DNA of 64,000 bases, from NCBI GenBank assembly GCA_934501535.1, contig CAKSUM010000001.1, forward strand, positions 124,001 through 188,000, written 5' to 3'. Shown one piece after another: positions 26,994 to 36,076 of this stretch (position 1 is its first letter; each line of letters starts with the position of its first letter). The stretch is from an uncultured Clostridia bacterium. GTDB taxonomy: Bacteria > Bacillota > Clostridia > UBA1381. The notes beneath the pieces were generated by a model. The model was not told the origin of the DNA and searched no databases. It worked only from the letters and a program-made list of their open reading frames with translations. Made by a program: the position numbers and the translations under genes.

Positions 26994-28136
26994 TTGAAAA
27001 TTGCCGGAATAATATGTGAATACAATCCGTTTCATAACGGTCATAAATATCAGATTGAGCTGGCGAAAAAGACGCACGGCGCGGTTGTCTGCATTATGAG
27101 CGGCAGCTTTGTTCAGCGCGGAGATGCTGCGATTTACGACAAATGGACGCGTGCGCATGCCGCGCTGTGTTCCGGTGCGGATTTGATTATCGAGCTGCCC
27201 GTCAGGTATTGCCTGTCATCGGCGCAGGGATTTGCACGCGGTGCCGTCGAAACACTCGACGCTGCCGGAATTATCGATACACTGTTTTTCGGCAGCGAGT
27301 CGGAAAACCTGCAAAAGCTTTTGCATGCCGCCGATGTTATGCTGCATGAACCCGCGTCGGTTTCAGCAGAAATAAAGCGCCTTGCTGCGGAGGGCATGGG
27401 TTTTGCCGCAGCGCGCGAATGTGCATATGACGGTCTGATTGACAGTTCGCTGCTTTCATATCCGAACAATCTGCTCGCCGTTGAATACATTTGTTCCCTC
27501 ATGCGCATCGGCAGCAAAATCAGCCCCGTGACTCACGGACGAACGGTAGGATACCATGACAGCGGGCATGACGGCGCTTACGCTTCCGCCACTCTTGTAC
27601 GTGAGAAAATAAAATCCTCGGAGGATTTTTCACATTTTGTGCCGTATGATTATTCCGGGCATGAAAAATATGACATAAACCGTTTAAGCGATATTTTCCG
27701 CTATCGCATGATTACTGAAAAAGAACAGCTTTTCTGCGGAATTCCCGACATAGAACCCGGGCTTGACAATCGGTTTTTAAAATCAGCGCACTGCCGTACA
27801 ATCGACGAAACCGTCGATTTTGTATCAAGCAAGCGGCATACAAAATCGCGGATACGCAGAATAATTGCGTCCTCGCTTTTAAATCTCCGCGGAGGATACC
27901 GTCCGCCGGAATATATACGCGTCCTCGGCATGAACGAAACCGGCAGGGAAATTCTCGGCACCATGCGCAAGACATGCAGTCTGCCGGTTATAAATAAAAC
28001 CGCCGATTTTGACACGCCCATGCTGCGTGAGGATATACTCGCCGCAAATGTTGCCGCACTTTGCGCCGATAAAACCGTGCCGCAAAACCGCGACTTTTTA
28101 ACTTCGCCGGTTGTCATAAAAGCTGCATGTGAATAA
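26994..28136 (+). CDS. tmcAL: tRNA(Met) cytidine acetate ligase TmcAL
   Basis: 380-aa nucleotidyltransferase-fold enzyme that makes N4-acetylcytidine at the wobble base of elongator tRNA-Met from acetate and ATP. The HxGH-type site is in CEYNPFHNGHKYQIE, followed by SGSFVQRGDAAIYDKW and IIELPVRYCLSSAQGFARG, all typical of the family (formerly YlbM/DUF795). Translation starts at TTG 26994, with GGAGG at 26981-26985. Monocistronic and closed by a strong bidirectional terminator. Confidence 0.92.
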   Translation: MKIAGIICEYNPFHNGHKYQIELAKKTHGAVVCIMSGSFVQRGDAAIYDKWTRAHAALCSGADLIIELPVRYCLSSAQGFARGAVETLDAAGIIDTLFFGSESENLQKLLHAADVMLHEPASVSAEIKRLAAEGMGFAAARECAYDGLIDSSLLSYPNNLLAVEYICSLMRIGSKISPVTHGRTVGYHDSGHDGAYASATLVREKIKSSEDFSHFVPYDYSGHEKYDINRLSDIFRYRMITEKEQLFCGIPDIEPGLDNRFLKSAHCRTIDETVDFVSSKRHTKSRIRRIIASSLLNLRGGYRPPEYIRVLGMNETGREILGTMRKTCSLPVINKTADFDTPMLREDILAANVAALCADKTVPQNRDFLTSPVVIKAACE

Positions 28137-28183
28137 AAAACGGCTCGTCCGGGGTGTCCTGTTCCCGATGGCGAGCCGTTTTT
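28136..28183. terminator. Bidirectional terminator between tmcAL and the esterase-like gene
   Basis: AAAAACGGCTCG (28136-28147) and CGAGCCGTTTTT (28172-28183) flank a 24-base loop; A/T tails on both strands suit both convergent genes. Confidence 0.8.
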
Positions 28184-28201
28184 GCGTACTGCACAGTATT
28201 T

Positions 28202-29257
28202 TTAATATTTAACAATATCTTTTTCGTTTACAGGCTCTGCGCCCTCCTTTAAAATTCTGTATGCATTTTCCGCACAGGTTTTTGCGGCAAGTTTAAAACC
28301 TTTTTCATTGATATGAGAATTACCGTAACCGTAAAAAGAATCACGGCAGAAGAAATACTTTTCATCGGGTCTTTCGGAGTAGTAGTCCCCAAGGTTCTCC
28401 ATATAAATCGGGTCAGGCATGTAAGAAATGTCACGCGAAATTATAAATGCATCCTTGTTCTCCGCGCAAAATTCCTCCTGCGCCTGCATAACATGGCAGG
28501 TATCATGAGTATACCAGTATCCGACGCGGATAATAAACAGCTTTTCAAAGCCGATTTTCTTTGCTTTTTCCCACATAATGTGAAGCTTCTGCTTGTACTC
28601 CGCGCAGCTGTCCTCCGAATTGCTTTCACCTTGATTCCACACAAGTATTTTTTCGCCAAGACAATCTTTTCCGTATTTTTTCGCAGCGTCGGCAAAGAAC
28701 GCTCTGCATTTGCCGCAGTATACCTCCTCTGCTTTTCCGTCACCGTCAATGCGTCCGTATCCGTTGTCCGCGGCAAAACGGTTGTATTCCGCCGCCATAT
28801 CCTCGGAGAAAAAGTGAGATATATTCACTCCTCCCTTTGCGATATGCGCCGTGAGTGCCGAACCTCCGAGTTTTTCCCATTCTTCGCAAAAGTACGGAAC
28901 GATACTGCATGCCGTATTTTGTTCACTTTCGGAATATACCGAAAACGGGTTAACCGATTTTTCCGCCTCACTCTTAAGATTGGACATCGCCGAAACAAAG
29001 TACGTGTTTTCGCTGTAATCATCAAGCCGGCTTCTTCCGTTTTTATCGGTATTTTTATACGCCGCCTCAATATCTTTATAAAGAAATTCACCGTTATTGT
29101 ACCCCACAGGAACAAATTCACCGATTTCTCCGCCCAAATATACCGGCTTGTATTTGTATTCCATGCAGGAATTAATCTTCAGCTGATGTTCCGGCGGCAG
29201 AACACATGCTCCCATTGCATTGGATTGTCCGGCAAATACAAACAAATCATACTTCAT
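28202..29257 (-). CDS. SGNH-type carbohydrate acetylesterase-like protein
   Basis: 351-aa protein of the sialate O-acetylesterase-like (SASA, CE6-related) SGNH group. The nucleophile block is VFAGQSNAMG near the start, the middle block LVWNQGESNSED, and the catalytic His lies in GNSHINEKGFKLAA. No signal peptide is seen, so it should act inside the cell on imported acetylated sugars. It follows the unrecognised 708-aa gene by 65 bases on the same strand and is probably the last gene of the sugar unit that starts at 32913. The exact ester is unknown. Confidence 0.8.
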   Translation of the reverse strand: MKYDLFVFAGQSNAMGACVLPPEHQLKINSCMEYKYKPVYLGGEIGEFVPVGYNNGEFLYKDIEAAYKNTDKNGRSRLDDYSENTYFVSAMSNLKSEAEKSVNPFSVYSESEQNTACSIVPYFCEEWEKLGGSALTAHIAKGGVNISHFFSEDMAAEYNRFAADNGYGRIDGDGKAEEVYCGKCRAFFADAAKKYGKDCLGEKILVWNQGESNSEDSCAEYKQKLHIMWEKAKKIGFEKLFIIRVGYWYTHDTCHVMQAQEEFCAENKDAFIISRDISYMPDPIYMENLGDYYSERPDEKYFFCRDSFYGYGNSHINEKGFKLAAKTCAENAYRILKEGAEPVNEKDIVKY

Positions 29258-29322
29258 GATTTTTCACTTCCTTAATTTCAAATATACATTCAGCAAGCAT
29301 TTGATACCGTCGCTTCCGTAAA

Positions 29323-31449
29323 TTACCGCACTGTATAAAAAGATATTTTTCCGCTCACGTGCTTCATTTTATAATACACGCCGAGTGCTCCGCCGTCTAC
29401 GCGCTCCAAGCTGTCAAAATATGTCGGCGTTTCGGCATGAGTCACATACGGTCCGACGTATGCTTTATCCTCGTTTGATTTTTCGGGGAAATAACATATT
29501 TCCGCGTCATCAAGCCCCTCCAAAATGAATATACGCTTCATCATGTCATTGCCCGACGGGCTTTCCTTTGCGCTGATGAGTCCGCTCTTTTGTTTTATAA
29601 ATATGCGGCACTCTCTTTCCTCACTTCTCGCAAAATGATATTCCGCACCGTTTTCGCTTACCTCACATTCACCCGTCAGAAGAACAGGAGCACCAAGCGG
29701 CGTATTAAATATGCAGCTTGACGTTGTGTTACAGTTATACAGCGAGAACATAAATGCATTGTTGTTGCGGTGAACCGTAAACGTCACATTTTTTCTGTCT
29801 TTTTTCGCATTTCCGAATGAAACGCAGTAACCCAATCGCCCCGCCGCTTTCCGCAGCAAATCACCGTTTATATCCGCATACACAATATTTTTTTTATCGG
29901 AAAAATCGCTTTCGTATTTTTTATCACCGTAAATTATTACACGTCCGCCGCCGGCTGCAAAATCCAGGAGCTTGTTCTTCATCTCAACCGTTTCCGGCAC
30001 CGGAGACACCAATACGCTGCCCTTGTAGAGTTTCGCGTCATGTCCGAGAAAAATATCGGACGATACCACGCAGTTAAGCGGAAATCCGTCATTTATGCTG
30101 TCGCATACATATATGTCGCCGAAATACATGCTGTGCAGTTTTTCTTCACTTTGCGCCGTGCTGTACTCACGCACGGGGTATACCAGCACAAACGGAGCCA
30201 TCGCGTCCGGACATATCTTTTCCGCGCGGAGAAAATGCGGAATTGTTTCATTTACACAGAAATCAGGCATTTCACCGTACGAATTGTCTATCGACAGAAT
30301 ATTGAATATATCCGCCGACCGCTGTCTGCCCGTTTCATCAACCCTCGAAATCGCCATCGGCAAATATATATCATGCGGATTTCTGTCATATCGGTCATAC
30401 CACGGCGAATTTATCCACCACGGGTCATGAAGATAGTATCTGAACATGTATTCATCAGCCGGCAGCTCGCATACACGAGTCATTTGTCCCATAATTTCCA
30501 GTCCGAAATTATCGTTTAACGCCGCCCACGGCGAATTCGGCGGAGGAACAATATTAAATCCGCCTTTGTAGATTTCATATGTCGGAACGCCGTCGGTTGC
30601 ATAGTCTATGCCTACGGTATTGTTCGTTCCGCGGGTCTGCACCTGCAAATCCGGACAGCCCTTGCGGAAATTTTTCCAAAATTCAAATACCGATTTTTTT
30701 GTATTTCCCAGTCTGTCGGGATAAAATTTTTCGCCGTCGAATATTTTTCCGTTCAGCTCCCACGGGTCTGAGCTGAAGCCTACGCCGTTCGAGAGCCACA
30801 GAAAATCAAATCCCATATCCTCGCAGAAACATTTTGTCTGCTTGCCGAGAAACAGCGCCAGCGGCGTCTCATCCGGAATACCGTTGGGATATGCCGCGTA
30901 ATATCTGTCATCACCGTTTAAAATTGCGGTAGAATCCACGCATTTGTCCTCAAGGCGCGCCTTGTTTTCATCGCCCATCTCGGCGATTATTTCCGTGTGA
31001 CGGTGATACTTGAAATCCGACGGCGCAAATTCCGGCCCGATGTCAAAGGTTTCACCCACGCGGATTTCCGCCTCCGGAAAATACTTTTTCCCCTCGGTTT
31101 TAAGTACGTCTATGATTGTCTTTAAAATCCCATATGTCATAACCGGCGGATTTTCCGTATACAGACGCGTTTTTTCAAACAAGTTGCGGTCTTTCGGGTC
31201 ATTTTTATCCGCAAGCGGCATATTGGCAAGTCCCAGGTAACGGCACCATTCAAAGGTATCGTCCGGATTTGCGGCATAATCAAGAATTTCACTGCCGTCC
31301 GATGTCCACATCATGAAATTAATGACTTTTCTTCCCTTCAACAGCGGTTTCCACTGCTCATATATTTTATCAACCGTTTTTTGTATATACTCCGTATCGG
31401 TTTTTTTAAACGGTTTTAATGACATCTCAAGCGTAACTTCTCTGAACAT
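29323..31449 (-). CDS. Unrecognised 708-aa protein, probable carbohydrate-active enzyme
   Basis: I cannot assign this to a named family. The first 430 residues are rich in Trp, Tyr and Asp and look like a TIM-barrel hydrolase (for example NFMMWTSDGSEILDYA, GFDFLWLSNGVGFSSDPWEL and YYLHDPWWINSPWYDRYDR). About residues 460-560 contain FAAGGGRVIIYGDKKYES, resembling the glutamine-amidotransferase-like middle domain of some large beta-galactosidases. The C-terminus looks like a beta domain. There is no signal peptide. ATG at 31449 is favoured by AAAGGA 9 bases upstream; another in-frame ATG is at 31458. It lies 18 bases after an isomerase-family gene and before an acetylesterase-like gene, which supports a role in sugar breakdown. 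Confidence 0.8.
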   Translation of the reverse strand: MFREVTLEMSLKPFKKTDTEYIQKTVDKIYEQWKPLLKGRKVINFMMWTSDGSEILDYAANPDDTFEWCRYLGLANMPLADKNDPKDRNLFEKTRLYTENPPVMTYGILKTIIDVLKTEGKKYFPEAEIRVGETFDIGPEFAPSDFKYHRHTEIIAEMGDENKARLEDKCVDSTAILNGDDRYYAAYPNGIPDETPLALFLGKQTKCFCEDMGFDFLWLSNGVGFSSDPWELNGKIFDGEKFYPDRLGNTKKSVFEFWKNFRKGCPDLQVQTRGTNNTVGIDYATDGVPTYEIYKGGFNIVPPPNSPWAALNDNFGLEIMGQMTRVCELPADEYMFRYYLHDPWWINSPWYDRYDRNPHDIYLPMAISRVDETGRQRSADIFNILSIDNSYGEMPDFCVNETIPHFLRAEKICPDAMAPFVLVYPVREYSTAQSEEKLHSMYFGDIYVCDSINDGFPLNCVVSSDIFLGHDAKLYKGSVLVSPVPETVEMKNKLLDFAAGGGRVIIYGDKKYESDFSDKKNIVYADINGDLLRKAAGRLGYCVSFGNAKKDRKNVTFTVHRNNNAFMFSLYNCNTTSSCIFNTPLGAPVLLTGECEVSENGAEYHFARSEERECRIFIKQKSGLISAKESPSGNDMMKRIFILEGLDDAEICYFPEKSNEDKAYVGPYVTHAETPTYFDSLERVDGGALGVYYKMKHVSGKISFYTVR

Positions 31450-31467
31450 TCGTATCATTCCTTTCTG

Positions 31468-32913
31468 TTACTTTATTATAGCAGCCTCAATCCCCAGAAT
31501 ATCGGCAATTTTCTTTATCTCATCGGCGTGATGACCTATTCCGAGCGCATAGTGATGCGTCGGTGCCTCCATGACCCAGCGCTTAACAAAGCCCGGTGTA
31601 TCATCTCCGAAAACGCCTCGCGTATTCGTATTTCCTGTCGGCGGAATTTCGCCTTTCTGCGACTCACCCTCGCCTATAACGAACTTAAATCTGCCGTCGC
31701 CCGTCTGAGTTATTCCGAGCATTGTTATCGGCCCCTCCTTGAGCTTGAACTCAACAGACGCTCCGCTGCCGGGCTTGCCGTGATACTTTTTAAGACTGCG
31801 CAGCACCGGCTTTCCCTCCGCTATAGCCATGTGATGCGGTCCGTCATGACCGATCAGTATGCAGTTTGAGTCAAAATCAAACGGGTGGAACTCGGCAAAG
31901 CTTCCGCCGATATTCAGTCTGTCCATTATCAGCATCGCGATACAGGTTTTTACATCATACTCACCGCACATCGGTATTCCCTGCGCGTTCAGAATGGAGT
32001 TTCCTACAATAAGCGATGACATAACCTCGCGCTGCTCACTGTTTTCAAGCCCCTCATAATAATATGCAAGTCCCGTGAGGTGGTTTTTTTCAATCAGTCT
32101 GTCGAGCGCCGCACTTCCGCGCGCTGCCTTAAGCTTATCCGAATCGGTGAGCTTTGACGTTATCGGGTCTGATTTCGGATCGGGCATGTCAAATTCCCGG
32201 TCTATAATTTCAATTTTACTTTCCGTTTCGGCATCGGTCGCTTCTTTGTATTCTTTTATCAGCGAATCCACCTCCAAAAGCGGCACATGCACACCGAAAG
32301 CTGCGGAAATCATCGTCGGGTCCGCATGCATGTCATACATTGCCTCCATTGTGTGTCCCATAAGCCCTATGCGCGCGCCCTTTAACCCGTGCAGCGCTTT
32401 TGCGATATTACACCATTTTGCAATTTCGCCGTCTGCTTTTTCGTCATTATACAGACAACCGATTATCACATCATAAATTTTCCGGTTCATTCTTGCCGAA
32501 ACGCCCATATACTCCGGAACCGCGCAAATGCAGTCATTTTCCAGCTGCATGAATGTTGACGCAGACGAATAATCGAGCTTTTTGAGCGGCTGCAGTGCCG
32601 TAAGAATCATCGGTATGCCGCAGTCACGTAAAATCGGAGCAAAAACCGACGAAGTAGCATATGTAACCATATTGCATATGACCAAATCAGCGCCCGAAGC
32701 CTTGATCTGCTCAAGAACCTCATATGCTTTTTCCGACGAATCCACTATTCCGAAATCCGCTGTTTCAACTTCATTCTTTTGCACTTTTTTTACCAGCTCG
32801 CCGTGATATTCGAGAAGTTTTTCGCGAAGTCCTTCAAACTGCGGAAAGTATGTTGCATGAACTACCGCAAATACCGCCGTTTTTGCCTGTCTTTTTTCTT
32901 TTCTGTTTATCAT
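31468..32913 (-). CDS. L-fucose/L-arabinose isomerase-family protein
   Basis: 481-aa member of the L-fucose/L-arabinose isomerase superfamily, which interconverts aldoses and ketoses with a divalent metal. Likely metal-site segments are MCGEYDVKT, IGHDGPHH and the C-terminal PTHHYALGIGHH. It is clearly divergent from both FucI and AraA, so the substrate is open. The start at 32913 (MINRKEKRQ) is supported by GGAGGGAG; a longer reading frame has no ribosome site. The leader folds into a GCCG/CGGC hairpin directly before that site. First gene of the unit, divergent from an AraC regulator. Confidence 0.82.
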   Translation of the reverse strand: MINRKEKRQAKTAVFAVVHATYFPQFEGLREKLLEYHGELVKKVQKNEVETADFGIVDSSEKAYEVLEQIKASGADLVICNMVTYATSSVFAPILRDCGIPMILTALQPLKKLDYSSASTFMQLENDCICAVPEYMGVSARMNRKIYDVIIGCLYNDEKADGEIAKWCNIAKALHGLKGARIGLMGHTMEAMYDMHADPTMISAAFGVHVPLLEVDSLIKEYKEATDAETESKIEIIDREFDMPDPKSDPITSKLTDSDKLKAARGSAALDRLIEKNHLTGLAYYYEGLENSEQREVMSSLIVGNSILNAQGIPMCGEYDVKTCIAMLIMDRLNIGGSFAEFHPFDFDSNCILIGHDGPHHMAIAEGKPVLRSLKKYHGKPGSGASVEFKLKEGPITMLGITQTGDGRFKFVIGEGESQKGEIPPTGNTNTRGVFGDDTPGFVKRWVMEAPTHHYALGIGHHADEIKKIADILGIEAAIIK

Positions 32914-32943
32914 GATAATCTCCCTCCGCCGCCGTAAAACGGC
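32914..32943 (-). promoter_or_regulatory. Hairpin-SD leader element, copy 1
   Basis: On the minus strand GCCG-TTTTA-CGGC is followed at once by GGCGGAGGGAG and the ATG. Same layout as the leaders at 38230, 43578 and 48071. Confidence 0.45.
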
Positions 32944-33048
32944 ACAATTCATAACGCGCAAAAGCCGCCGTGCAGCCTGTATTCCCGTAAAACAGCATAT
33001 TATTGCATTAAGGCGTGCGGCATATTTTTCACGTTATTATCTCTCATA

Positions 33049-33077
33049 TTGACTTTTTCTTTAAAATATTTTATAAT
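33049..33077 (+). promoter_or_regulatory. Promoter of the AraC gene at 33096
   Basis: TTGACT at 33049-33054, a 17-base spacer and TATAAT at 33072-33077. The leader would be only about 12 bases long, with a poor ribosome site (GGTGAT). Confidence 0.7.
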
Positions 33078-33095
33078 ATCAATGGGTGATAATCA

Positions 33096-33986
33096 ATGAA
33101 AGATTTACAGATTAATTTGCACAAAATACAGAATAATAATTACTTTCCGGAATTATCTCCGTATTTGCGTTTTGTGAGATATTTGACGCTGGTTTCCAAT
33201 TCCTCGTACACCCCATGTATTCCGCTTGATTCGCGGCTGTTTTATGTTTCGGAGGGCAACGGCGAAATTGATGTTTCGGGCAAAATATATCAAATGTCAC
33301 CCGGCTCGTGTCTTTATATACCGCGAGGTGTCGGGTATCAGCTTAAAGCGCCGTCATTGCGGATAACTTATCTTGCGGTAAATTTTGATTTTTCGCAAAA
33401 AAGCAGCCACATCACGGTACCGATACCTCCGGTCAGCCCCGAGAATTATTCCGATGATATGCTTATTCCGGATATTCCGTACAGTATCATGCCGCCGTTT
33501 GAAAAACCGCTTTTTATAGAAAATATAAGAGAAACAGAAAATACGCTGATAAGAATTATGCATGAATTTTCCGAGCATGCGGAATATTTTGACACAGCGG
33601 CAGGCAATCTGCTTTCTTACGTCTTGATTTTGCTTGCTCGCAAAAAAAATTCACAAAAAAATTCTTACAGTCTGAACACCGCAGAGAAAATTGTGAATTA
33701 TATTAATGATAATTACGGAATAAAAATTACAAATCAGTCAATAGCGGATATTTTCGGATTTAATTCGCATTACGTCAGCGATATGATAAAAAAATTTACC
33801 GGTATGTCACTTCATAAGTATCTTCTGCACGTGCGCATGATAAAAGCAATTTCATATATGGAGTCGAATACGTATACATTGTCGGAAATCGCTGTACGGT
33901 GCGGTTTCGGTGATATATATTACTTTTCGAGATATTTTAAAAAAGAGATGGGCATATCCCCGTCCGAATACATGAAGAACAATTAG
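33096..33986 (+). CDS. AraC-family transcriptional regulator
   Basis: 296-aa regulator with an N-terminal cupin sensor (YVSEGNGEIDVSGKIYQMSPGSC and IPRGVGYQL) and a C-terminal double helix-turn-helix (TNQSIADIFGFNSHYVSDMI, then LSEIAVRCGFGDIYYFSRYF) ending MGISPSEYMK. It is divergent from the isomerase/unknown/esterase unit at 28202-32913 and is its most likely controller, with a sugar as effector. The weak ribosome site suggests low expression. Confidence 0.88.
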   Translation: MKDLQINLHKIQNNNYFPELSPYLRFVRYLTLVSNSSYTPCIPLDSRLFYVSEGNGEIDVSGKIYQMSPGSCLYIPRGVGYQLKAPSLRITYLAVNFDFSQKSSHITVPIPPVSPENYSDDMLIPDIPYSIMPPFEKPLFIENIRETENTLIRIMHEFSEHAEYFDTAAGNLLSYVLILLARKKNSQKNSYSLNTAEKIVNYINDNYGIKITNQSIADIFGFNSHYVSDMIKKFTGMSLHKYLLHVRMIKAISYMESNTYTLSEIAVRCGFGDIYYFSRYFKKEMGISPSEYMKNN

Positions 33987-34127
33987 CTTTGTGCGGCGGG
34001 TAAAGCGTACATTCTACCTTTTCGGCATATATTTTTTATCAGGCGGCCGTCAAATGTATCATAAGATGCGCTCGTACCGTGACAGTTATATGACGGCAAA
34101 AGTTTTTAGAAATTAAACATTAAAATA

Positions 34128-34157
34128 CAGCGGACGATGAATTAACACCGTCCGCTG
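34128..34157. terminator. Terminator between the AraC gene and clpX
   Basis: CAGCGGACG (34128-34136) pairs with CGTCCGCTG (34149-34157); the minus-strand tail is TATTTTAATG, serving clpX. A second inverted repeat, GCCGTCA at 34046-34052 and TGACGGC at 34091-34097, followed by AAAAGTTTTT, may end the AraC transcript. Confidence 0.65.
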
Positions 34158-34206
34158 TTGTTGATTACATGTATTATCGGATAAAATCCCTGAAATACAG
34201 GAATAA

Positions 34207-35439
34207 TCAGCTTACCTTTTCTCTCACAATTTTCGGCAGCTTGTTTTCGGCAATACATTCTTTACCTATGACGCACTGTTTGACGTCCGGTTCGGAAGGA
34301 ATATCGAACATGACATCTGTCATGGTTTCTTCTATGATTGACCGCAAACCGCGTGCTCCCGTATTCCGTTTGAGCGCCATATCGGCAATCGCCTCGATGG
34401 CATCGTCCTCAAAAACAAGTTCAACGTTGTCCATTTCCAAAAGCGCCTGATACTGCTTAACCAAAGCATTTTTCGGCTCTGTGAGTATCTTTACAAGCGC
34501 CTTTTTATCAAGTTTTTCCAACTTAGCTACAATAGGAAGTCTGCCGATAAATTCCGGAATAAGACCGAATTTCAGCAAATCCTGCGGCGTAATCTGTTTT
34601 AAAAGCTCAGATATATCCGCTTCTTTTTTGCTTTCAATTTCGGCATTAAATCCCAGGCTCTTTTTGCCGACGCGGTTGCCGATAATTTTTTCAATGCCGT
34701 CAAACGCGCCGCCGCATATAAAGAGAATATTTGTTGTATCAATCTGAATACATTCCTGGTGCGGGTGCTTTCTTCCGCCGGACGGCGGAACAGACGCAAC
34801 CGTGCCCTCCAGAACCTTCAGCAGTGTCTGCTGAACTCCTTCGCCGCTGACATCGCGTGTAATGGATACATTTTCACCCTTACGCGCAATTTTATCAATT
34901 TCATCAATGTAAACTATTCCCTTTTCGGCAGCTTCAATGTCATAGTCAGCCGCCTGAATGAGTTTCAGAAGAATATTTTCAACATCTTCACCGACATATC
35001 CTGCCTCTGTGAGAGTTGTTGCGTCGGATATTGCAAACGGCACGTTCAAAATCCTTGCCAGATTTTGCACAAGAAATGTCTTTCCCGAACCCGTCGGCCC
35101 AATCATAAGAATATTGCTTTTCTGAAGTTCAACATCATCTTTTTCAGCATGCGCAATTCTCTTATAGTGATTGTATACGGCAACAGAAAGAATTTTTTTT
35201 GCATCCTCCTGACCGATTACATAGCTGTCAAGTATTTCTTTGATTTCCTTTGGTTTAGGCAAGCCCTCAGTAAAATCGGTTGTTTTAGCGTCAAAGCTGC
35301 CGTCTAAAACTTCCTGACATTGCTTAACGCAATTATCGCAGATATATACATTCGGTCCGGAAAGCAGCATGCCTACTTCCGATTCGCGCTTACCGCAAAA
35401 GGAACAGCAAAGCTCATGTGTATTCTCAGCTTTTGCCAT
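34207..35439 (-). CDS. clpX: ClpX, ATPase subunit of ClpXP protease
   Basis: 410-aa AAA+ unfoldase. The N-terminal zinc domain has CCSFCGKRE and CDNCVKQC; the AAA+ core has Walker A GPTGSGKTFL, pore loop GYVGEDV, Walker B YIDEIDKIA and the sensor region NTGARGLRS. The ClpP-docking loop is present as KSLGFNAE. Third gene of tig-clpP-clpX, 18 bases after clpP. It unfolds tagged or regulatory proteins and feeds them to ClpP. Confidence 0.97.
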   Translation of the reverse strand: MAKAENTHELCCSFCGKRESEVGMLLSGPNVYICDNCVKQCQEVLDGSFDAKTTDFTEGLPKPKEIKEILDSYVIGQEDAKKILSVAVYNHYKRIAHAEKDDVELQKSNILMIGPTGSGKTFLVQNLARILNVPFAISDATTLTEAGYVGEDVENILLKLIQAADYDIEAAEKGIVYIDEIDKIARKGENVSITRDVSGEGVQQTLLKVLEGTVASVPPSGGRKHPHQECIQIDTTNILFICGGAFDGIEKIIGNRVGKKSLGFNAEIESKKEADISELLKQITPQDLLKFGLIPEFIGRLPIVAKLEKLDKKALVKILTEPKNALVKQYQALLEMDNVELVFEDDAIEAIADMALKRNTGARGLRSIIEETMTDVMFDIPSEPDVKQCVIGKECIAENKLPKIVREKVS

Positions 35440-35457
35440 ATTTTTACCCTTTCATTA

Positions 35458-36045
35458 CTACTTTCGGCTTACGATTACTTCATCAATCAAGCCGTAATTT
35501 TTTGCAGCCTCAGCTGACATGAAATTATCTCTTTCGGTATCTGCCATGATTACATCTATAGGCTGACCCGAACGCTCGGATAAAATTTCATTCAAATGCT
35601 TTTTAATCTTAACGATATGCTCGGCATGAATTTGAATATCCGTCGCTTGACCCTGCAGACCGCCCAAAAGCGGCTGATGAATCATAATTTCACTGTTCGG
35701 CAAAGCGAAACGCTTGCCTTTTGCGCCGGCAGTCAGCAGGAACGCTCCCATGCTTGCCGCCATTCCCACGCATATTGTTGACACATCGCATTTTATGTAT
35801 TGCATTGTGTCATATATAGCCATTCCGGCTGTGATTGAACCGCCGGGGCTGTTGATATAAAGCTGAATATCCTTATCGGGATCTCTGCTTTCCAGATACA
35901 GCATCTGCGCTACAACAAGGCTTGCCGATGCGTCGGTCACTTCCTCGCCGAGGAATATTATTCTGTCCTCCAAAAGACGCGAAAATATATCATAGCTCCG
36001 TTCGCCTCTGCCTGTCTGTTCAACTACCATTGGTACCAAACTCAT
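35458..36045 (-). CDS. clpP: ATP-dependent Clp protease proteolytic subunit
   Basis: 195-aa serine peptidase. The catalytic triad is visible: Ser in GMAASMGAFLLTAG, His in EIMIHQPL and Asp in DTERDNFMSAEAA. The length and MSLVPMVVEQTGRGERSYDI start are normal. It lies between tig and clpX, spaced 31 and 18 bases. Confidence 0.97.
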   Translation of the reverse strand: MSLVPMVVEQTGRGERSYDIFSRLLEDRIIFLGEEVTDASASLVVAQMLYLESRDPDKDIQLYINSPGGSITAGMAIYDTMQYIKCDVSTICVGMAASMGAFLLTAGAKGKRFALPNSEIMIHQPLLGGLQGQATDIQIHAEHIVKIKKHLNEILSERSGQPIDVIMADTERDNFMSAEAAKNYGLIDEVIVSRK

Positions 36046-36076
36046 AACATCATTCCTTTCTTTTCAAGAGGAAGTA

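Noticed and set aside
28313..29275. 320-codon plus-strand frame opposite the acetylesterase-like gene
   Set aside because: Antisense shadow; composition not protein-like, and the opposite strand carries GQSNAMG and other family motifs.
32944..33048. Promoter for the isomerase/esterase unit
   Set aside because: No -35/-10 pair of acceptable quality and spacing was found on the minus strand; the unit may need AraC activation.
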